Below are positions 1 to 11,759 of a stretch of DNA of 64,000 bases, piece by piece. How positions within the stretch are numbered: the stretch's first letter is position 1; every line of letters begins with the position of its first letter. A program made the position numbers and the translations under genes. The stretch comes from Ryuthela nishihirai (Eukaryota; Arthropoda; Arachnida; Araneae; Heptathelidae): assembly GCA_038380435.1 (NCBI GenBank), contig JAWZYU010000011.1, positions 81,568,501 through 81,632,500 of the forward strand, given 5' to 3'. The notes below the pieces were generated by a model. The model did no database searches and was not told where the DNA came from. It saw nothing but the letters and a program-made list of their open reading frames with translations.

Positions 1-220
1 CCTGTATGCATAATTATAGATTAGTGAATAGGGTTATGAATAATGTGTGCTTAAAAGCCTAAGGATCAGGGGAAGACCAAGGGTAGCTGGACAGTCAATG
101 TCAAACAGGACCTTGGAAATGGCCTACAGTGGTAAATGCTGTAACTCAGGCCAGACAGTTTGGAGAACTAAATTGGACAGTCTTGGTGGTTCTCCTTAGT
201 CTTTGGCTGCTTGAAGATTA
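1..220 (+). mobile_element. RTE-clade LINE, 3' fragment (copy H)
   Basis: The sequence matches, with many differences, the last part of the RTE copies elsewhere in the window: the region encoding a motif like RVMN..PKGLR, then GRPR.RW, then DVAQDRLAWRTKL. It ends in the family's terminal GCTGCTTGA(A/G)G. No open frame survives. It runs off the left edge of the window, so its upstream extent is unknown. Confidence 0.8.
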
Positions 221-821
221 TGTATGTGTGTATGCATACACTGCCAAGCCAAATTATTAGGGTCATTGCATTCTGCATGAAGTACCATGAAACATGCCAA
301 GGTATAGGAAACTTTCTTACTGATGTACAAAGTGCTATAAAAGCTGTAAAGGCTTGGTGGAATCAAAATCAGTTGTGATGTGAGTAAAACGACTGATCTT
401 TCTGACTTCAAAAGGGAGCTCATCATTGAAGCATGATGGGCAGGAGTATTGTAATAGAGGGGATAGACCTCAGTGGAAAATCATAGGATATAATATATCT
501 ACTGTATAGACAATTTTAATGGTTTCAAAAAACATCTGCCAATAATGGCAAATTGCAAGAGGAAAAATGCTGTAACAGAGAGGAACAGGTTTGTTGGTGT
601 GATTATTCAGCAAAGCATAGCTGATAAGTGTTTATTAGCTAAGGGAGATTTATGACATTTGAAAGAAAACAGTGCCAGAGAATTGAAAACTGAAATTTTG
701 GAACTGTAATGATCATGATATGTTATACAGATTTTGGAACTGTAACCACCATGATATGAAACCCTTTCATTTCCAAAAACAATAGGAGTCAAAGACTCCA
801 ATGGTATATGGAACAGTGAAC
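221..821. other. No gene recognised
   Basis: AT-rich sequence with short ORFs only. I see no domain, tRNA-like structure or terminal repeat. It separates the RTE tail from the target duplication of the first LTR element. Confidence 0.5.
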
Positions 822-825
822 ATGG

Positions 826-1512
826 TGTAATGCTCCAAAGATTAATAACTTTTTAAAGTTTGGACATTTTATCTGATCCAATTTATTCAAACTCCAGATA
901 GCTCTATCGGCACCAGGCCATAATAACTTACCAAATAAAGTTGAAATAGGGTTCGTTTACTTGCCAAGCATTACTTATCGAGTAAGAATTAAAAAATGAT
1001 TGTCAAGTTTAAATATTAAATACAATCAAAAATTAATTCACGTTGCTCAAGAGAAAAAAATAGCAAAGATTCAAAAGTTTCTAAAAAAGTTTATTTCCAA
1101 AATTTCAACTCGCCAAACTCAAAGTGAAAATGTCGACTACATCTCAAACAAAATACTCTTCACTCCAATATTCAATCTACACTTCATTACACTAACTAAC
1201 GTCTAACTTACGTCATCAGGTTATAACGAGAGGCTACAAAGCCAGCACGTGTCATGTTGCACGCCAGGAAAGACATTTGCATAAACTGATGATCGCGCAA
1301 GCTATAAAGCAAGAGAGGTGGTGTTCTTTCATGCGCTCTTTAGCGGTTGTCAGTCAAAAGGTTGGAGTTGTGCATGTGCAACTCCTTCTACAGCTTGGAA
1401 GTAAGAATTGTGATCAGTTCAAAAATAATAATAATCCCCAAAATGATAAATATAATGTAAATAAAGTAAAACTGGTTAAGGAAAAGTAAAAGTGAATGGG
1501 TGGACCATCACA
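826..1512 (-). repeat. 3' LTR of copy 1
   Basis: On the minus strand it begins TGTGATGGTCCACCC and ends GGAGCATTACA, so it has TG...CA termini. It aligns along its length with the LTRs at 5351, 7389, 12224, 14497, 23350 and 56763. On the minus strand the polypurine tract lies directly before it, which makes it the 3' LTR. Confidence 0.88.
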
Positions 1513-1524
1513 ACTCCTCCTCCT
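1513..1524 (-). other. Polypurine tract
   Basis: On the minus strand this reads as a run of A and G (AGGAGGAGGAG) abutting the TG of the 3' LTR, as expected for the plus-strand primer of LTR retrotransposons. The second copy has an equivalent G-rich tract at 8152-8162. Confidence 0.7.
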
Positions 1525-3051
1525 AAAGGGAGTGAAAATTTGACCTAACAGATTTTGAAAAGCAAATTTAGAAAAAAAGGACACTTCTCACATCATTTAC
1601 AAATAGTTGAACATAAAGTAAAAGTATGCTTACAAAATTTTTGATATCTCACTCCTACACAATTTTTCGTCACAACCAAAGGTACCTCCTCCCGTTCATC
1701 CTATCAAGAGTGTAAAGCTAACCTAGTGTAAATATATACCAATGGTTGTGGCAGTTAACTGCATACTAGCATTATCGGACTATCTAGTATCACATTCTGA
1801 TACAAACTTCGAAATTGCATACATTAACCTGTACAAAAAGCTGGTTAATACTACTCCTATCATACTTAACTTCTAAAATGGTTAAAGAAAGAAAAAAATT
1901 CTATTACATATCACGCAGGGTACATAACTTGGGGTACGTAACTTCTGCTTCTCCCCTAACCACAATCAAAATATGTGAAAGCTAAATCTTCTGTGCTAGC
2001 ATACATAAAAAAACTGGTATTGGAACACCGTTAAATCCTCTTAACTACATCAAACACACAAAGCTAAGAAATTTCAAATTTTACAAACAAGCGGGAGTGT
2101 AATCATCCATTAAATCTTCACCTTGACACAATAATCATGAGCTAGCTGAAATAAAAATCATTAGTTACCTCCCCTTTTAGAGGTATACGTCCCTCTCCCA
2201 AAGGAGTTATGCTGGTGACTACTCGGTCTCAAGACTTGGCTGTTGGGGACAGCTCCAAATGGGTACCAAAAAAAAACAACAAAAGTAACATAATGGTCAG
2301 CTCAAGACATCATCATCAACAGCTCATATATATATATACAAATAAATGCTGCCAATGTAATCCCAAAAATTACACATCATTGACACATAAATATCACTGA
2401 CACTGAACAGATTTAAACACATATACATACATCCAATACAATTCCATTCATCTTTTACATGAATCACATAAATTCACTTTGAAATGCACAATGTTTTACA
2501 ATACAAAATATTTCTTAAAAGTTCAAAATATTAAATCACTACTAAATTCTCTTTCATTCTCAGCATTCATACCCATAAACATTTTACAATTTCTAAACTT
2601 CCTAATGTGAACTTACAATGCTTTCAGCTTTCAGTCAGCTGAAGCAAAAAAATCTACAAAAATACACTTTAAATCACATTAATACAATATAACAACTAGA
2701 CCTTCAGATGAACAAGAATGCATAAAAAAATTCTATTCACATAGGATAAACTCAAACTATAAAACTTTATAAATTCACTCTTCGAAAATAAATATCGAAA
2801 CTCCAAGGTTTCAACAAGAAATCAAACATTTCAAAATCTCTAAGTATATAAATCACAATAATTCGACTTCACTCTTCTCAGTCTCCATCTATATTCCAGA
2901 GAAAAGAAATAAAACATTTATAAATCATTAAGTGCCACAGTGTAATAATAATAATAATATACTTAAATTTTGATTGTTGGCACTCCGTTGTGATAAATCA
3001 TCATCCAGTCAGTTCCCAGTGCATCATCTCTATTATGTTAACTGCTTCATT
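1525..3051 (-). other. Non-coding internal region of LTR copy 1
   Basis: This AT-rich stretch aligns with 8163-9190 plus 11031-11550 of copy 2, so it is part of the family rather than a later insertion. No conserved open frame is seen in either copy. It lies where pol would be expected in an autonomous element. Confidence 0.6.
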
Positions 3052-3061
3052 GCCAGTTGTC

Positions 3062-3205
3062 GCTACCTTTTTTGTGTATGTGTATTGTACATTTTTAAAT
3101 TTGGTTGTGGGCCTTATGACTTTTAGCATTTATTTTGACATTTGTTTGGCGCATTATAGCCTGAGATGCTAATGCGCCATTAAACCCAAAACAACCAACC
3201 AACCA
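3062..3205 (+). mobile_element. I-like LINE, 5'-truncated 3' tail
   Basis: This 144-bp piece matches the last part of the full I-like element at 44418-50397, including the terminal hairpin at 3147-3179 and the AACC-rich tail. A 10-bp target duplication, GCCAGTTGTC, flanks it (3052-3061 and 3206-3215). It is therefore a genuine target-primed insertion into LTR copy 1, severely 5'-truncated. It has no coding capacity. Confidence 0.9.
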
Positions 3206-5058
3206 GCCAGTTGTCCCTCTGATTGTTTTGTTGACATCTCAACGCTACGTGCTGGTCATTGAAGAACCTGGCTTTGTACTTTCCTGGTTTATTGCTGCTC
3301 ACCTCCAAATGATGTTTCAACAATTGAAAATTTCTAAACTTGTTAGATTCATAAGGATTGTTTGCAGTCGGAACAGTTTCTGGATTGCTTTTCTCATTAG
3401 CTAACTGTTCTTTATTAACATTATTTTCCTTCAAAACAAACTCAAAGCATTTCTCATTAAAAATTTCAGCACTTTTTCATTTAAAACTTCTTCATCAACT
3501 AATTTTGTACTATTTTCCTCTATAACAGATTTCTCATTATCAATTTGCTTTGCATCATCACCTTGTTTCTCTAAATTTGCATTAATTGCATTAATGGACA
3601 TTTTATAAGTGCTTCTTGAACATTATGCTTTGGACTACAAGGTAAGTCAAAAAGTCTACTGGACCATGGCTGCAATTTCAATTGACAATTATCATAAATA
3701 TCATATAAAACTTGCTCATTTGAACATGAAAGATCGGCTTCTGTATCATTGTGATCTATTAATTCAGTTTCTTCATGACAAGCCTTAACAAAAGGTAAAA
3801 CAACAGTGACAAGACAAACTCATGAGAGGGCTTTTTCTTGAGGAACTTTGGCCTCTCGTTTCAAAGATCCTAATTTAAGTTTCCTGAATTGCCGTTTTTT
3901 TTAATAGCAATATTTCTCCGTGTGCTCTAGTTGGCCACAAAATTTGCATCTGAAAGTCTTTCTATTATTCATATAAAAAGTTTTTGGTTTAGTGTCATTG
4001 TTCAAAGCTTGACGTGGAACAAATTCTCTGCTTCGTTTGTTCTGTATCATTGTAGGCGCATTCAGTGCAAATTGTCAAGACTGTAACTTCCGGTCTTGCA
4101 GGAGTCATATCAGGTAATAGCGCTGCTTTGGCAAGAATTGCATCCATTGTTGGTTTAATGCAGTTTCTGCAGATTCTCTTCTTGCAGTGTATTGCCGAGC
4201 CAATTTGACAAAAGTTGAAATTGAATTTACGTTTCGTACTTCTAAGAATTTCCCATTGGGCAAAAGCAATTGGGATAACATGCAGTTTATAATGTCAATT
4301 TCGGCAGCATCAGCATCGTACAGCTGGTATAACTCTACTACACCCCAGATGAATTTTTCAATATCATCTCCTTCCCTTTGTCTTCATGAAGACAGTTCTG
4401 TAGTTAACTGTGTGAAATCGTTATAAATTTGATAGATTTCTAAGAGTTTGCTTTTAAAATCTTCCCAAAACTTTATTCCATGATGACATCCTACGTTATT
4501 CCACCATTGCTTAGCACATCCAATTAGACAAGATACTGCTAAAACCACCTTTTTGTTGTCGGGCACTTCATGCAAATGGAAATGCTCTTCCATGTGCTTG
4601 ACAAATGTCCATGATGACGGACGTTTCGAACTATCGAACCTTATCTTAGGTAAAGGCCAATTAACATAAGGACTATAGTTAATAAATGGATTGGCAACTC
4701 ATTGTTGTGGTGGTTGATAATACTCTGTTCTATCACTTGCTTCTGATGGAACAAAAAATGGAACCTTATGTTCAAAGTTTGATTCATGAACTGACATAGC
4801 ATAGTCAGCAAATTTAGGGGTTGTTGTCATTCCCCTTTTCTCCCGAGGCTCATTAAGCAGATTCATTAACACTTCTGCTTCTTTCATCACATCCTGAAAC
4901 CTATCTTTTACTTTTTTTAAGTCTGGAGTCATTATGGCAGAATCAGCCATATTACTAGCAGACATGTTTAGCTGTCTGCCAAAATTTTGGAAATTCTGAA
5001 ACTTTTTTAATCTTGAGCAGCTATCATATGTGTGTCCAGACACTTCTAATCTTTTCAT
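3180..5058 (-). pseudogene. Gag-like protein, broken (copy 1)
   Basis: Read on the minus strand, the frame starts near 5058. It passes through a capsid-like region with AKQWWNNVG and FWEDFKSKLLEIY, which resemble retrotransposon Gag domains. It then has a zinc knuckle CKFCGQLEHTEKYC at 3907-3948 (C-x2-C-x4-H-x4-C). After the knuckle comes an acidic and lysine-rich spacer, then a C-terminal segment with ANNPYESNKF and SNKPGK. The post-knuckle segments are recognisable in copy 2 (for example DLSC.NEQVL and NVQEAL), so they were coding. Stops and frameshifts break it. An I-like LINE tail overlaps its end. Gag forms the particle that packages element RNA; here the product would need pol supplied in trans. 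Confidence 0.7.
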
Positions 5059-5316
5059 ACATACAATAAAGGTCTTAACTATCAGTAATAACTGTGCTGA
5101 AACTTCAGTACCTTTGACTAATGCACAAAAAAGTTAAGCTTCTTGCTCAACAAAGATTCCGGCTTAAGTTGCTGTTAAATCTATAAATAGTACATATAAC
5201 TAATGAGCTCAAAAATTACTCTATTTTGCGATCACGTTAAATAACATATACAATAAATACACACACACATATATATACAGTCCCTGTTCTCGGACCACTT
5301 TTACACACTCTGGCAG

Positions 5317-5335
5317 GTCCCTGTTCGTGGTGCCA
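5317..5335 (-). other. Primer binding site, tRNA-Lys-like
   Basis: The minus strand reads TGGCACCACGAACAGGGAC, 15 nt after the end of the 5' LTR. It resembles the familiar Lys-tRNA primer site but has altered bases after TGG. Copy 2 has a matching site at the same offset (14460-14480), which supports a real displaced PBS. Confidence 0.6.
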
Positions 5336-5350
5336 CTTTCTTTTCTACTC

Positions 5351-6281
5351 TATAACACTCCAAAGATTAATAACTTTTTAAAGTGTGGACCTTTTATCTG
5401 ATCCAATTTATTCAAACTCTGGATAGCTCTATCGGGTGCAAGGCAATAATAACTTGCCAAATAAAGTTGAAATAAAGTTGGTTTATTTGCCAAGCAATGA
5501 ATTCTTACTCGACATTTTCACTTTGAGTTTGGTGAGTTGAATTTTTGGAAATAAACTTTGTTTGTTTTAGAAACTTTTGAATCTTTGCTATTTGGGTTAT
5601 TTGCCCAATAATCTTAGCTAGTTGGTCTTAGTTAAGTTTAATCTTTAGTTTCCCAATAATCTTATCTAGTTGGTCTTAGTTAAGTTTCGTCTAGTTTAAT
5701 CTTAGCTAGTTGGTTTATTTGCCAAGCCAAGAAATATATCAAGTAAGAATTCAAAAATGATTGTCAAGTTTAAATATTAAATAGAATCAAAAATTAATTC
5801 ATGTTGCTCAAGAGAAAAAAATAGCAAAGATTCAAAAGTTTCTAAAACAAAGTTTATTTCCAAAAATTCAACACCAAACTCAAAGTGAAAATGTCGACTA
5901 CATCTCGAATGAAAACTCTGCTGCTACAACACAATCTCAATACTATTCACTCCAATACTCTATATACACTTCATTATATTAACTCTGTGACTTAACATCA
6001 TCAGGTGGTTAGAAAGCCAGCACGTGTCACGTTGCACGCCGGGAAAGACATTTGCATTACTGACGATCGATCGTACAAGCTATGGCACAAGAGATGTGTC
6101 CTTCCATGTGCTCTTTAGTGGTTGTCAGTCAAAAGGTCAGAGTTGTGCTTGCGCAACTCCTGCAGCTCGAACGAGGACTGAGACAGCCCATAAAACAAAT
6201 TAAAATCCCGAAACTGATAAATGTAACGTAAATAAAGAAAAACTGGTTCAAAAAGTAAAAGTGAATGGGTGGACCATCATA
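5351..6281 (-). repeat. 5' LTR of copy 1, with internal rearrangement
   Basis: It aligns with the other LTRs but is about 240 bp longer than its 3' partner. The extra sequence at about 5505-5720 is a reversed copy of LTR material plus short tandem repeats (see findings). The minus strand starts TATGATGG and ends GTTATA, so both terminal dinucleotides have drifted. Confidence 0.8.
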
Positions 6282-6285
6282 ATGG

Positions 6286-7388
6286 TCAGTGGATGACTGG
6301 AAATGTAACTCGTATGGTCAAACAAATCATATACCCTGTTTTTAACATATGGGCAACATAGAGTGTGGCACCAATCCCATGAAGCAATGGACCCAGCCCC
6401 AGATCTATAATATGTACAGTATAAAATCAGATCTATACTGTATAGTAAAAAATAAAACAGTGGAGGTAATTGATGTATATGTGAGTTCTAAGGCAACACT
6501 TACCCTCTTTCCCTACCATTTGTTTTATTTCTTATGGAACACTTGTATTCAATATACACATTTTTAAGAATGCAACCCTAAATAAATTGAGAGCTAATTG
6601 TATTGGTAATTGCTAGAGTTTGCATTTCGTTTTTTATTCTGATATTTGCAGACATTTTTTATTCTGATATTTTGTATTTTGCATTTATTATTCGCAAATG
6701 TAAATGCATAAAATTACATCAAAAAATTATTGGCCTTACTTTTTTTCAAGTTTAGTCGTTTACAAATAATACACAAAATTATCTCTGAAATACATTATTG
6801 ATCGAAAGCAAGCATTGTACATATTTCATTTGTATTGTCGGTCATGTTCCTCTAATGATCAATCACAGCAGTGTTATACAGAATAAAGTATCATTCAGCA
6901 TCAACACTGTTGACTGGTGTCCACATGGACTGAAGGACTGCTTTAGCAAATTCAGAGGAGCTACATTTTGTAACCAAAAGTAATTGAGGTGCATTTCGAT
7001 TTTCACTCTAATTGATCTGCCTGATTAATTCACTGTAAAAATGCTGATGCCTGTCTAGTCCTCTTATTACAAATGCAGAAAAATGGAATGCTTTTTGTAC
7101 TTCTCAGAGAATGATAAATAGCAATCTTTGCTGCCAGCAGTGGATGAGTTGAACAGATTTCTAATTTTTCTATAATACTCATTAGTTAGATAACTTTCTA
7201 CATGTTTGGTCAACTCTTCTAAACTTTTGTTAGAACCTTCCATAAGCATCATTTATAATGAAACTGTTTTTGATTATAGATTATTAATCAGATTAATAAT
7301 CTGTGATCGAAGATGTGTTTCTGCAGCGAATTTTATTTAAACTCAAATTGATCCTCATTATGATATAAAGACTCTCATCTTCAAATAT
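6286..7388. other. No gene recognised
   Basis: AT-rich sequence between the two LTR elements. Short ORFs show no motif I can name and no terminal repeats were found. Confidence 0.5.
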
Positions 7389-8151
7389 TGTAATGCTCCA
7401 AAAATTATTAACTTTCTCAAGTTGGATGTTATGTCTCATCCAAAATAGATTCAAACTTCAGGTAGCTTATTGGGCACCAGGCAATATTAGTTTGCCAAAT
7501 AAAGTTGAAATAGGATTCGTTATATTTATATAACATTACTTATTGAGTAAGAATTAAATAAGGATTGTCAAATTGTTAAAGTTTAAATCTAATCAAAAAT
7601 CAATTAATGTTGCTCAAGATGAAAAAAATGCAAAAGTCAAATATTCATATAACAAAGTTTATTTCCAAAAAATTCAAGACCCGCCTAATCAGCTGTTGAA
7701 TACAAAATGTTGAGCAGCTAAAAGCTCACATCTACCTCAGTCTCTACTAACAACTCCTTCTATCTACATAACACATTCTTACTGCTTCTCCTCCTCACAC
7801 CAACTCCTCTTCAACACAACTCTCTTTCTACTCTCTGATGTTACACCAATTCAACTCCGTGACTTCACGTCACTTAGATACATGCAGCGTACAATCCGGC
7901 ATGTGTCTGTTACATGCCAGGAAAACACATCTGCATAATCTGGTGATCGCTCTAGCTATGACTCAAGAGGGGGCTTGTCCTAAACGTGTGCATTAGCAAC
8001 TGACAATCAAAAGTCGAAGTTGCACATGCACAACTCCTATGGATCAGAAGAGAGAAATGTGATAAGTCCAAATGAAATAATCCCAAAATAATAAATATAA
8101 TGTAAATAAAGCAAAACTGGTTAAATAAAAGTGAATGGGTGAACCATCACA
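7389..8151 (-). repeat. 3' LTR of copy 2
   Basis: It starts TGTAATGCTCC on the plus strand and ends CCATCACA. It is followed by the polypurine tract (8152-8162, G-rich on the minus strand). Confidence 0.88.
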
Positions 8152-9384
8152 ACTCCCCCTCGCAGAAGGAGTCAAAATTTGACCTAAAAGATTTTGATGA
8201 CCAAATTTAGAATAATAGGACACTTCTCATGTCATTTACACATCGCTGAACATAAAGTAAAGTAAGAGTATGCTTACACAAATTTTGATAAGACAAGCTA
8301 CTATCACTTTGACACAATTTTCCATCATAACCAAAGGTACCTCCTCCCATTTCATCTAACAAAAGTGTACAGTTACCTGTTGTAATTACATACCAATGGC
8401 TGTGGCAGTTAACTGCATACTAGCATTATTGAACTAACAGTATCACATTCTGATATAAACCTCAAAAGTTGCATACAATAACCTGTACAAAAGCTGGTTA
8501 ATATTACTCCTGTCTTGCTTAACTACTAAAAATGTTAAAGAAAAAATTCAATTATCTTAAATTCTGCTCTTTCACAGAATATAATTGTAGATGTATCAAG
8601 TGGGGTACAAAACTTCCACTTATTCCCCTAACAACAATTCAAATGCACGAAATCTAATTTTCTTTCTCCTACCATACATGAAAAACAGGTATTGGAACAC
8701 AGTTAAATCCTCCTAACTACAGGTAAATACGCAAAGCTGATAAATTTCAATTTACAAATAAGTGGGATTGTAATCATCCACTAAGACTTCACCTAAACAC
8801 AATAATTGCAAGCTACCTGAAATAAAAAAGTGCATTAGTTCTTCAAACCTCCCCTCATTGAACTCCATGTCCCCCTCCCAAAGGAGTTTCACTAGTGACT
8901 GTCGTGGTCAAACTAATCTTTGCTGTTGGAAACAGCTCAAAGAAGATGCAAAAACTTCAAGACATCATGGTCAGCTCATATATATGCAAATAAATGCTGC
9001 CAGTGTCATCCCGATAATTATGCATCATTGATGCATCAATATCACTGATGACACCAAACAGATTTAAACACATATACATGCACTGTATCTAAGAATATTG
9101 AAAAACCGTATCAATAATTGATCATATATGATGCTAACATTTCATCCAATACAATTCCATCCAAATTTTACAATAATGTATTTCAAATACATAAATACAA
9201 GGTGTCTCAAAAATATAGGTACAAAGTTTTAGGGGAGGTAGATAACATCTAAAGGAATGAGAATTGCATAGGAACCCATGACCGGAAACATCATGGGTAG
9301 CAGAGGTACAAGATCTGAAAGGACACAAGACAGTGATTAATGGGAAAACATTTATTGGACATAATTATTACAAATGGCGTACTA

Positions 9385-10451
9385 GATGATACATTTCATA
9401 ATGTTACAGCAGAATGCTCGAAGTTTCCGATGAGACGCGATGCATGCGTGATACCGATGGAGCATTGATTGCTGGACACGGTCGAACACACCTGGAGTTT
9501 CTTTGATAGTAGCAGCAGTGCAGATGAGCCTTACCACGAGATCCATGTCAGACTCCACAGGCGATTCATACACGGTAGCTTTGAGGGGCCCCACAGAAAG
9601 AAATCGACACTCGTTAAATCAGGTGAGCGTGGGGGCTAGGCAACTGGTCCAGCACACCCAATCCATCGTTGCCCAAAAGACATGTTCAAATGCACACAAA
9701 CACACCTTCCATAATGGGAAGGCACTCCATCATGTTGAAATCACATGTTGCGTCTCACATTTGCTGGAACAAGGACAAGTAAGCCTGGTAGAACCTGTTC
9801 CAGAAAGATTAGATACTTCGCGGAGGTCATGCGGGATGGTAAAAAGTATGGCCCAACTAAGCAGTCGCTGACCAAACCTGCCCACACATTTACTGCAAAA
9901 CGATGTTGTGCCGCATGGGGCCGCACACCGTGGGGGTTCTGTGAGCCCACAAATGCGCATTGTGCTGATTGAATACGCCATCCCGAGTGAAACTTGCCTC
10001 ATCTTGGGCACTTTCTTGGAGATACCACTGCGCAAAACGCACATGTGCAGGATGATCTGCTGGGAGAAGTAACTGAACCCTTTGGAGATGAAAGGGGTAT
10101 AAGGACTCGCCATGCAAAACACGCTGTACACTGCAATGAGACACTCCTAAGGCAGAGGCAACGGCACGTGTTCTGGTACTAGGATTAGTCTCCATGGCAT
10201 CCAACACACTTTCTTACATGGCCGGAGTACGTGTCGATCGTGGCCTGCCCTAACTTCTGCTACCTCTTAATGACCCCATAATCGCACAAATTTTGATGGA
10301 CACGCGCAAACAAACGGTGGCCCGGTACATGTCTGTGTGGGAAGTGTTCTTGATACATTCGTTGAGCGGCTCATCCTTTGCCCTCAGCTATTCCATACAC
10401 TAAGTGCATGTCTGCCAGCTCCCTGTTCGAATACCTTTGCATGCTCTTCAT
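9385..10451 (-). pseudogene. Transposase, Tc1/mariner superfamily, broken
   Basis: Reading the minus strand from about 10451, an N-terminal helix-turn-helix-type segment contains YSNRELADMHLVYG and HRLFARVHQNL. This resembles the DUF4817-type N-termini of arthropod transposases. A second DNA-binding part has STRTRAVASALGVSH. The catalytic part has DEASFTRDGVFN, then HDGVPSHYG, then PPRSPDLTSVDFFLWG, giving the three acidic catalytic positions. The C-terminus has ETPGVFDRVQQSM. At least three frame changes and several stops separate these pieces, so it is inactive. The family name is from memory of similar proteins. Confidence 0.85.
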
Positions 10452-10577
10452 AAGCCGACTACCGCTCGAATGAGGAAATCCGAAATTTTCCCTGTAGCAC
10501 ACTGATAAACAGCACCGCCTATTGACTTACGGTGACGTTTCCGATTATGGTTCCTATGCAATTCTCATTCCTTTAGA

Positions 10578-10965
10578 GGGGGGCGGGGGTGGCTCAGTCG
10601 GTAGCGCGCCAGGCTCGTAATCTGTAGTTCCCAGGTTCGAGTCCCAGCTGGGTCAGCGTTGAGATTTATCTCCGCAAAATTTCCCCGCCTTGCCCACGGT
10701 CAGTAGGGGACACCGATGGGCTTGGAAAGGCCGCCGTCCGTCGGATGGGATGTTAAGCCGTGGTCCCGTGTGCGGGAGAGCCATACCCTCTGCACGTTAA
10801 AGAACACGCTGGATGGCCTTGACGGGAGGCTACCATCTGTCTCCCAACAGCTGTTCCAGTGGGTCCCCTCCCCCAACCTTCTCTGAGCCTTCGGGGTCCA
10901 TGTGACCTGGCCATTTAGCCCATGGTGTGCAAAAAAGTGCCGCTCAGAGGTAAAACAACCCAACC
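10578..10965 (+). mobile_element. tRNA-derived SINE, full length
   Basis: A perfect 12-bp target duplication CATTCCTTTAGA flanks it (10566-10577 and 10966-10977). The head is tRNA-like, with box A-like TGGCTCAGTCGG and box B-like GGTTCGAGTCC. The body contains a GC-rich block at about 10738-10810 with GGATGGGATGTTAAGCCG and GCACGTTAAAGAAC. From memory this resembles a central domain shared by many invertebrate SINEs (MetaSINE-type). The tail ends TAAAACAACCCAAC. It would be transcribed by RNA polymerase III and mobilised by a LINE. A frame of 87 codons on the opposite strand is a by-product. Confidence 0.88.
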
Positions 10966-11759
10966 CATTCCTTTAGATGTTATCTACCTCCCCTAAAAGT
11001 TTGTTCCTATATTTTTGAGACACCCTGTATATCAAAATGCAGTATCATTGTATGGTAAATTCTCTTTCATTCTCGTGATTCACATCCATAAACATTTTAT
11101 AACTGCTAAATTCTAACAATGTTAGTTTACAACACTCTCAATTCAGCTTTCAGTCAGCTGAAATGAAAAAATTTACAAAAATACACAAATGCACTTGAAA
11201 TCACGTCATAACTCCTTATGGTTCAACTAGAACTTCAGTTGAACAAGAATACAGAAGAAAATTCTAATCACTTCACATTGTATACTCAAACTATAAACTT
11301 TCAATAATAAATTCACTTCAAATAAAATATCAAAACTCCAAAGTTTCATCACTAATTTGAACATTTCAAAATTTCAAAGTATAAACAACAATAAATAGTC
11401 TTCAATCGTCTCCATCTTCAGCTATTCCAGAGAAAAGAAAAAAAATCACAAATCATTAGTGCCACAGTGGAGAATAATAATATACTTAAATTTCCATTGT
11501 TGGCACTCTGTTGCAATAAATCATCATCCATTCATTTCCTGGTGACGTAATTCCCGTGTCGATTGATAAGCTAGGTGTAGGCACTTCTGAAGATCTCAAT
11601 GGTGACGTCATCTATTCTGTGTTGATTACATCATTGCCGGTTGGCGCTCTGCAAGCTATGGTCATCTCATTCACATCTTGCTGTGTGCTTGTCTTTGATG
11701 AGCTTCCCTTTTTGCTTTCTAGGTTTATTGCTGCCTGCTTCTAAATCAAGTTTCAACAG

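Larger units (their letters stand above)
826..6281 (-). mobile_element. Gag-only LTR retrotransposon, copy 1
   Basis: Two related LTRs (826-1512 and 5351-6281) bound a minus-strand internal region. A perfect 4-bp target duplication, ATGG, flanks the whole unit (822-825 and 6282-6285). On the minus strand the order is 5' LTR, tRNA-primed PBS, Gag-like frame, spacer, polypurine tract, 3' LTR. The internal region of about 3.8 kb contains Gag-like coding remains but no protease, reverse transcriptase, RNase H or integrase that I can recognise. A 144-bp I-like LINE tail sits inside it. The Gag type and the 4-bp duplication suggest a Ty3/gypsy-related non-autonomous family; this is inference. Confidence 0.85.
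9198..11028 (-). mobile_element. Tc1/mariner-superfamily DNA transposon with long TIRs
   Basis: The ends are inverted repeats of about 95 bp beginning CA(A/G)GGTGTCTC, next to TA dinucleotides (9196-9197 and 11029-11030), the duplication typical of this superfamily. The right repeat (about 10533-11028) is split by a SINE at 10578-10965. A decayed transposase lies on the minus strand. The element sits inside LTR copy 2, so it is younger than that insertion. Confidence 0.88.

Noticed and set aside
10578..10650. Functional tRNA gene
   Set aside because: It is the head of a 388-bp SINE with a 12-bp target duplication. The anticodon loop and acceptor do not form a good tRNA.
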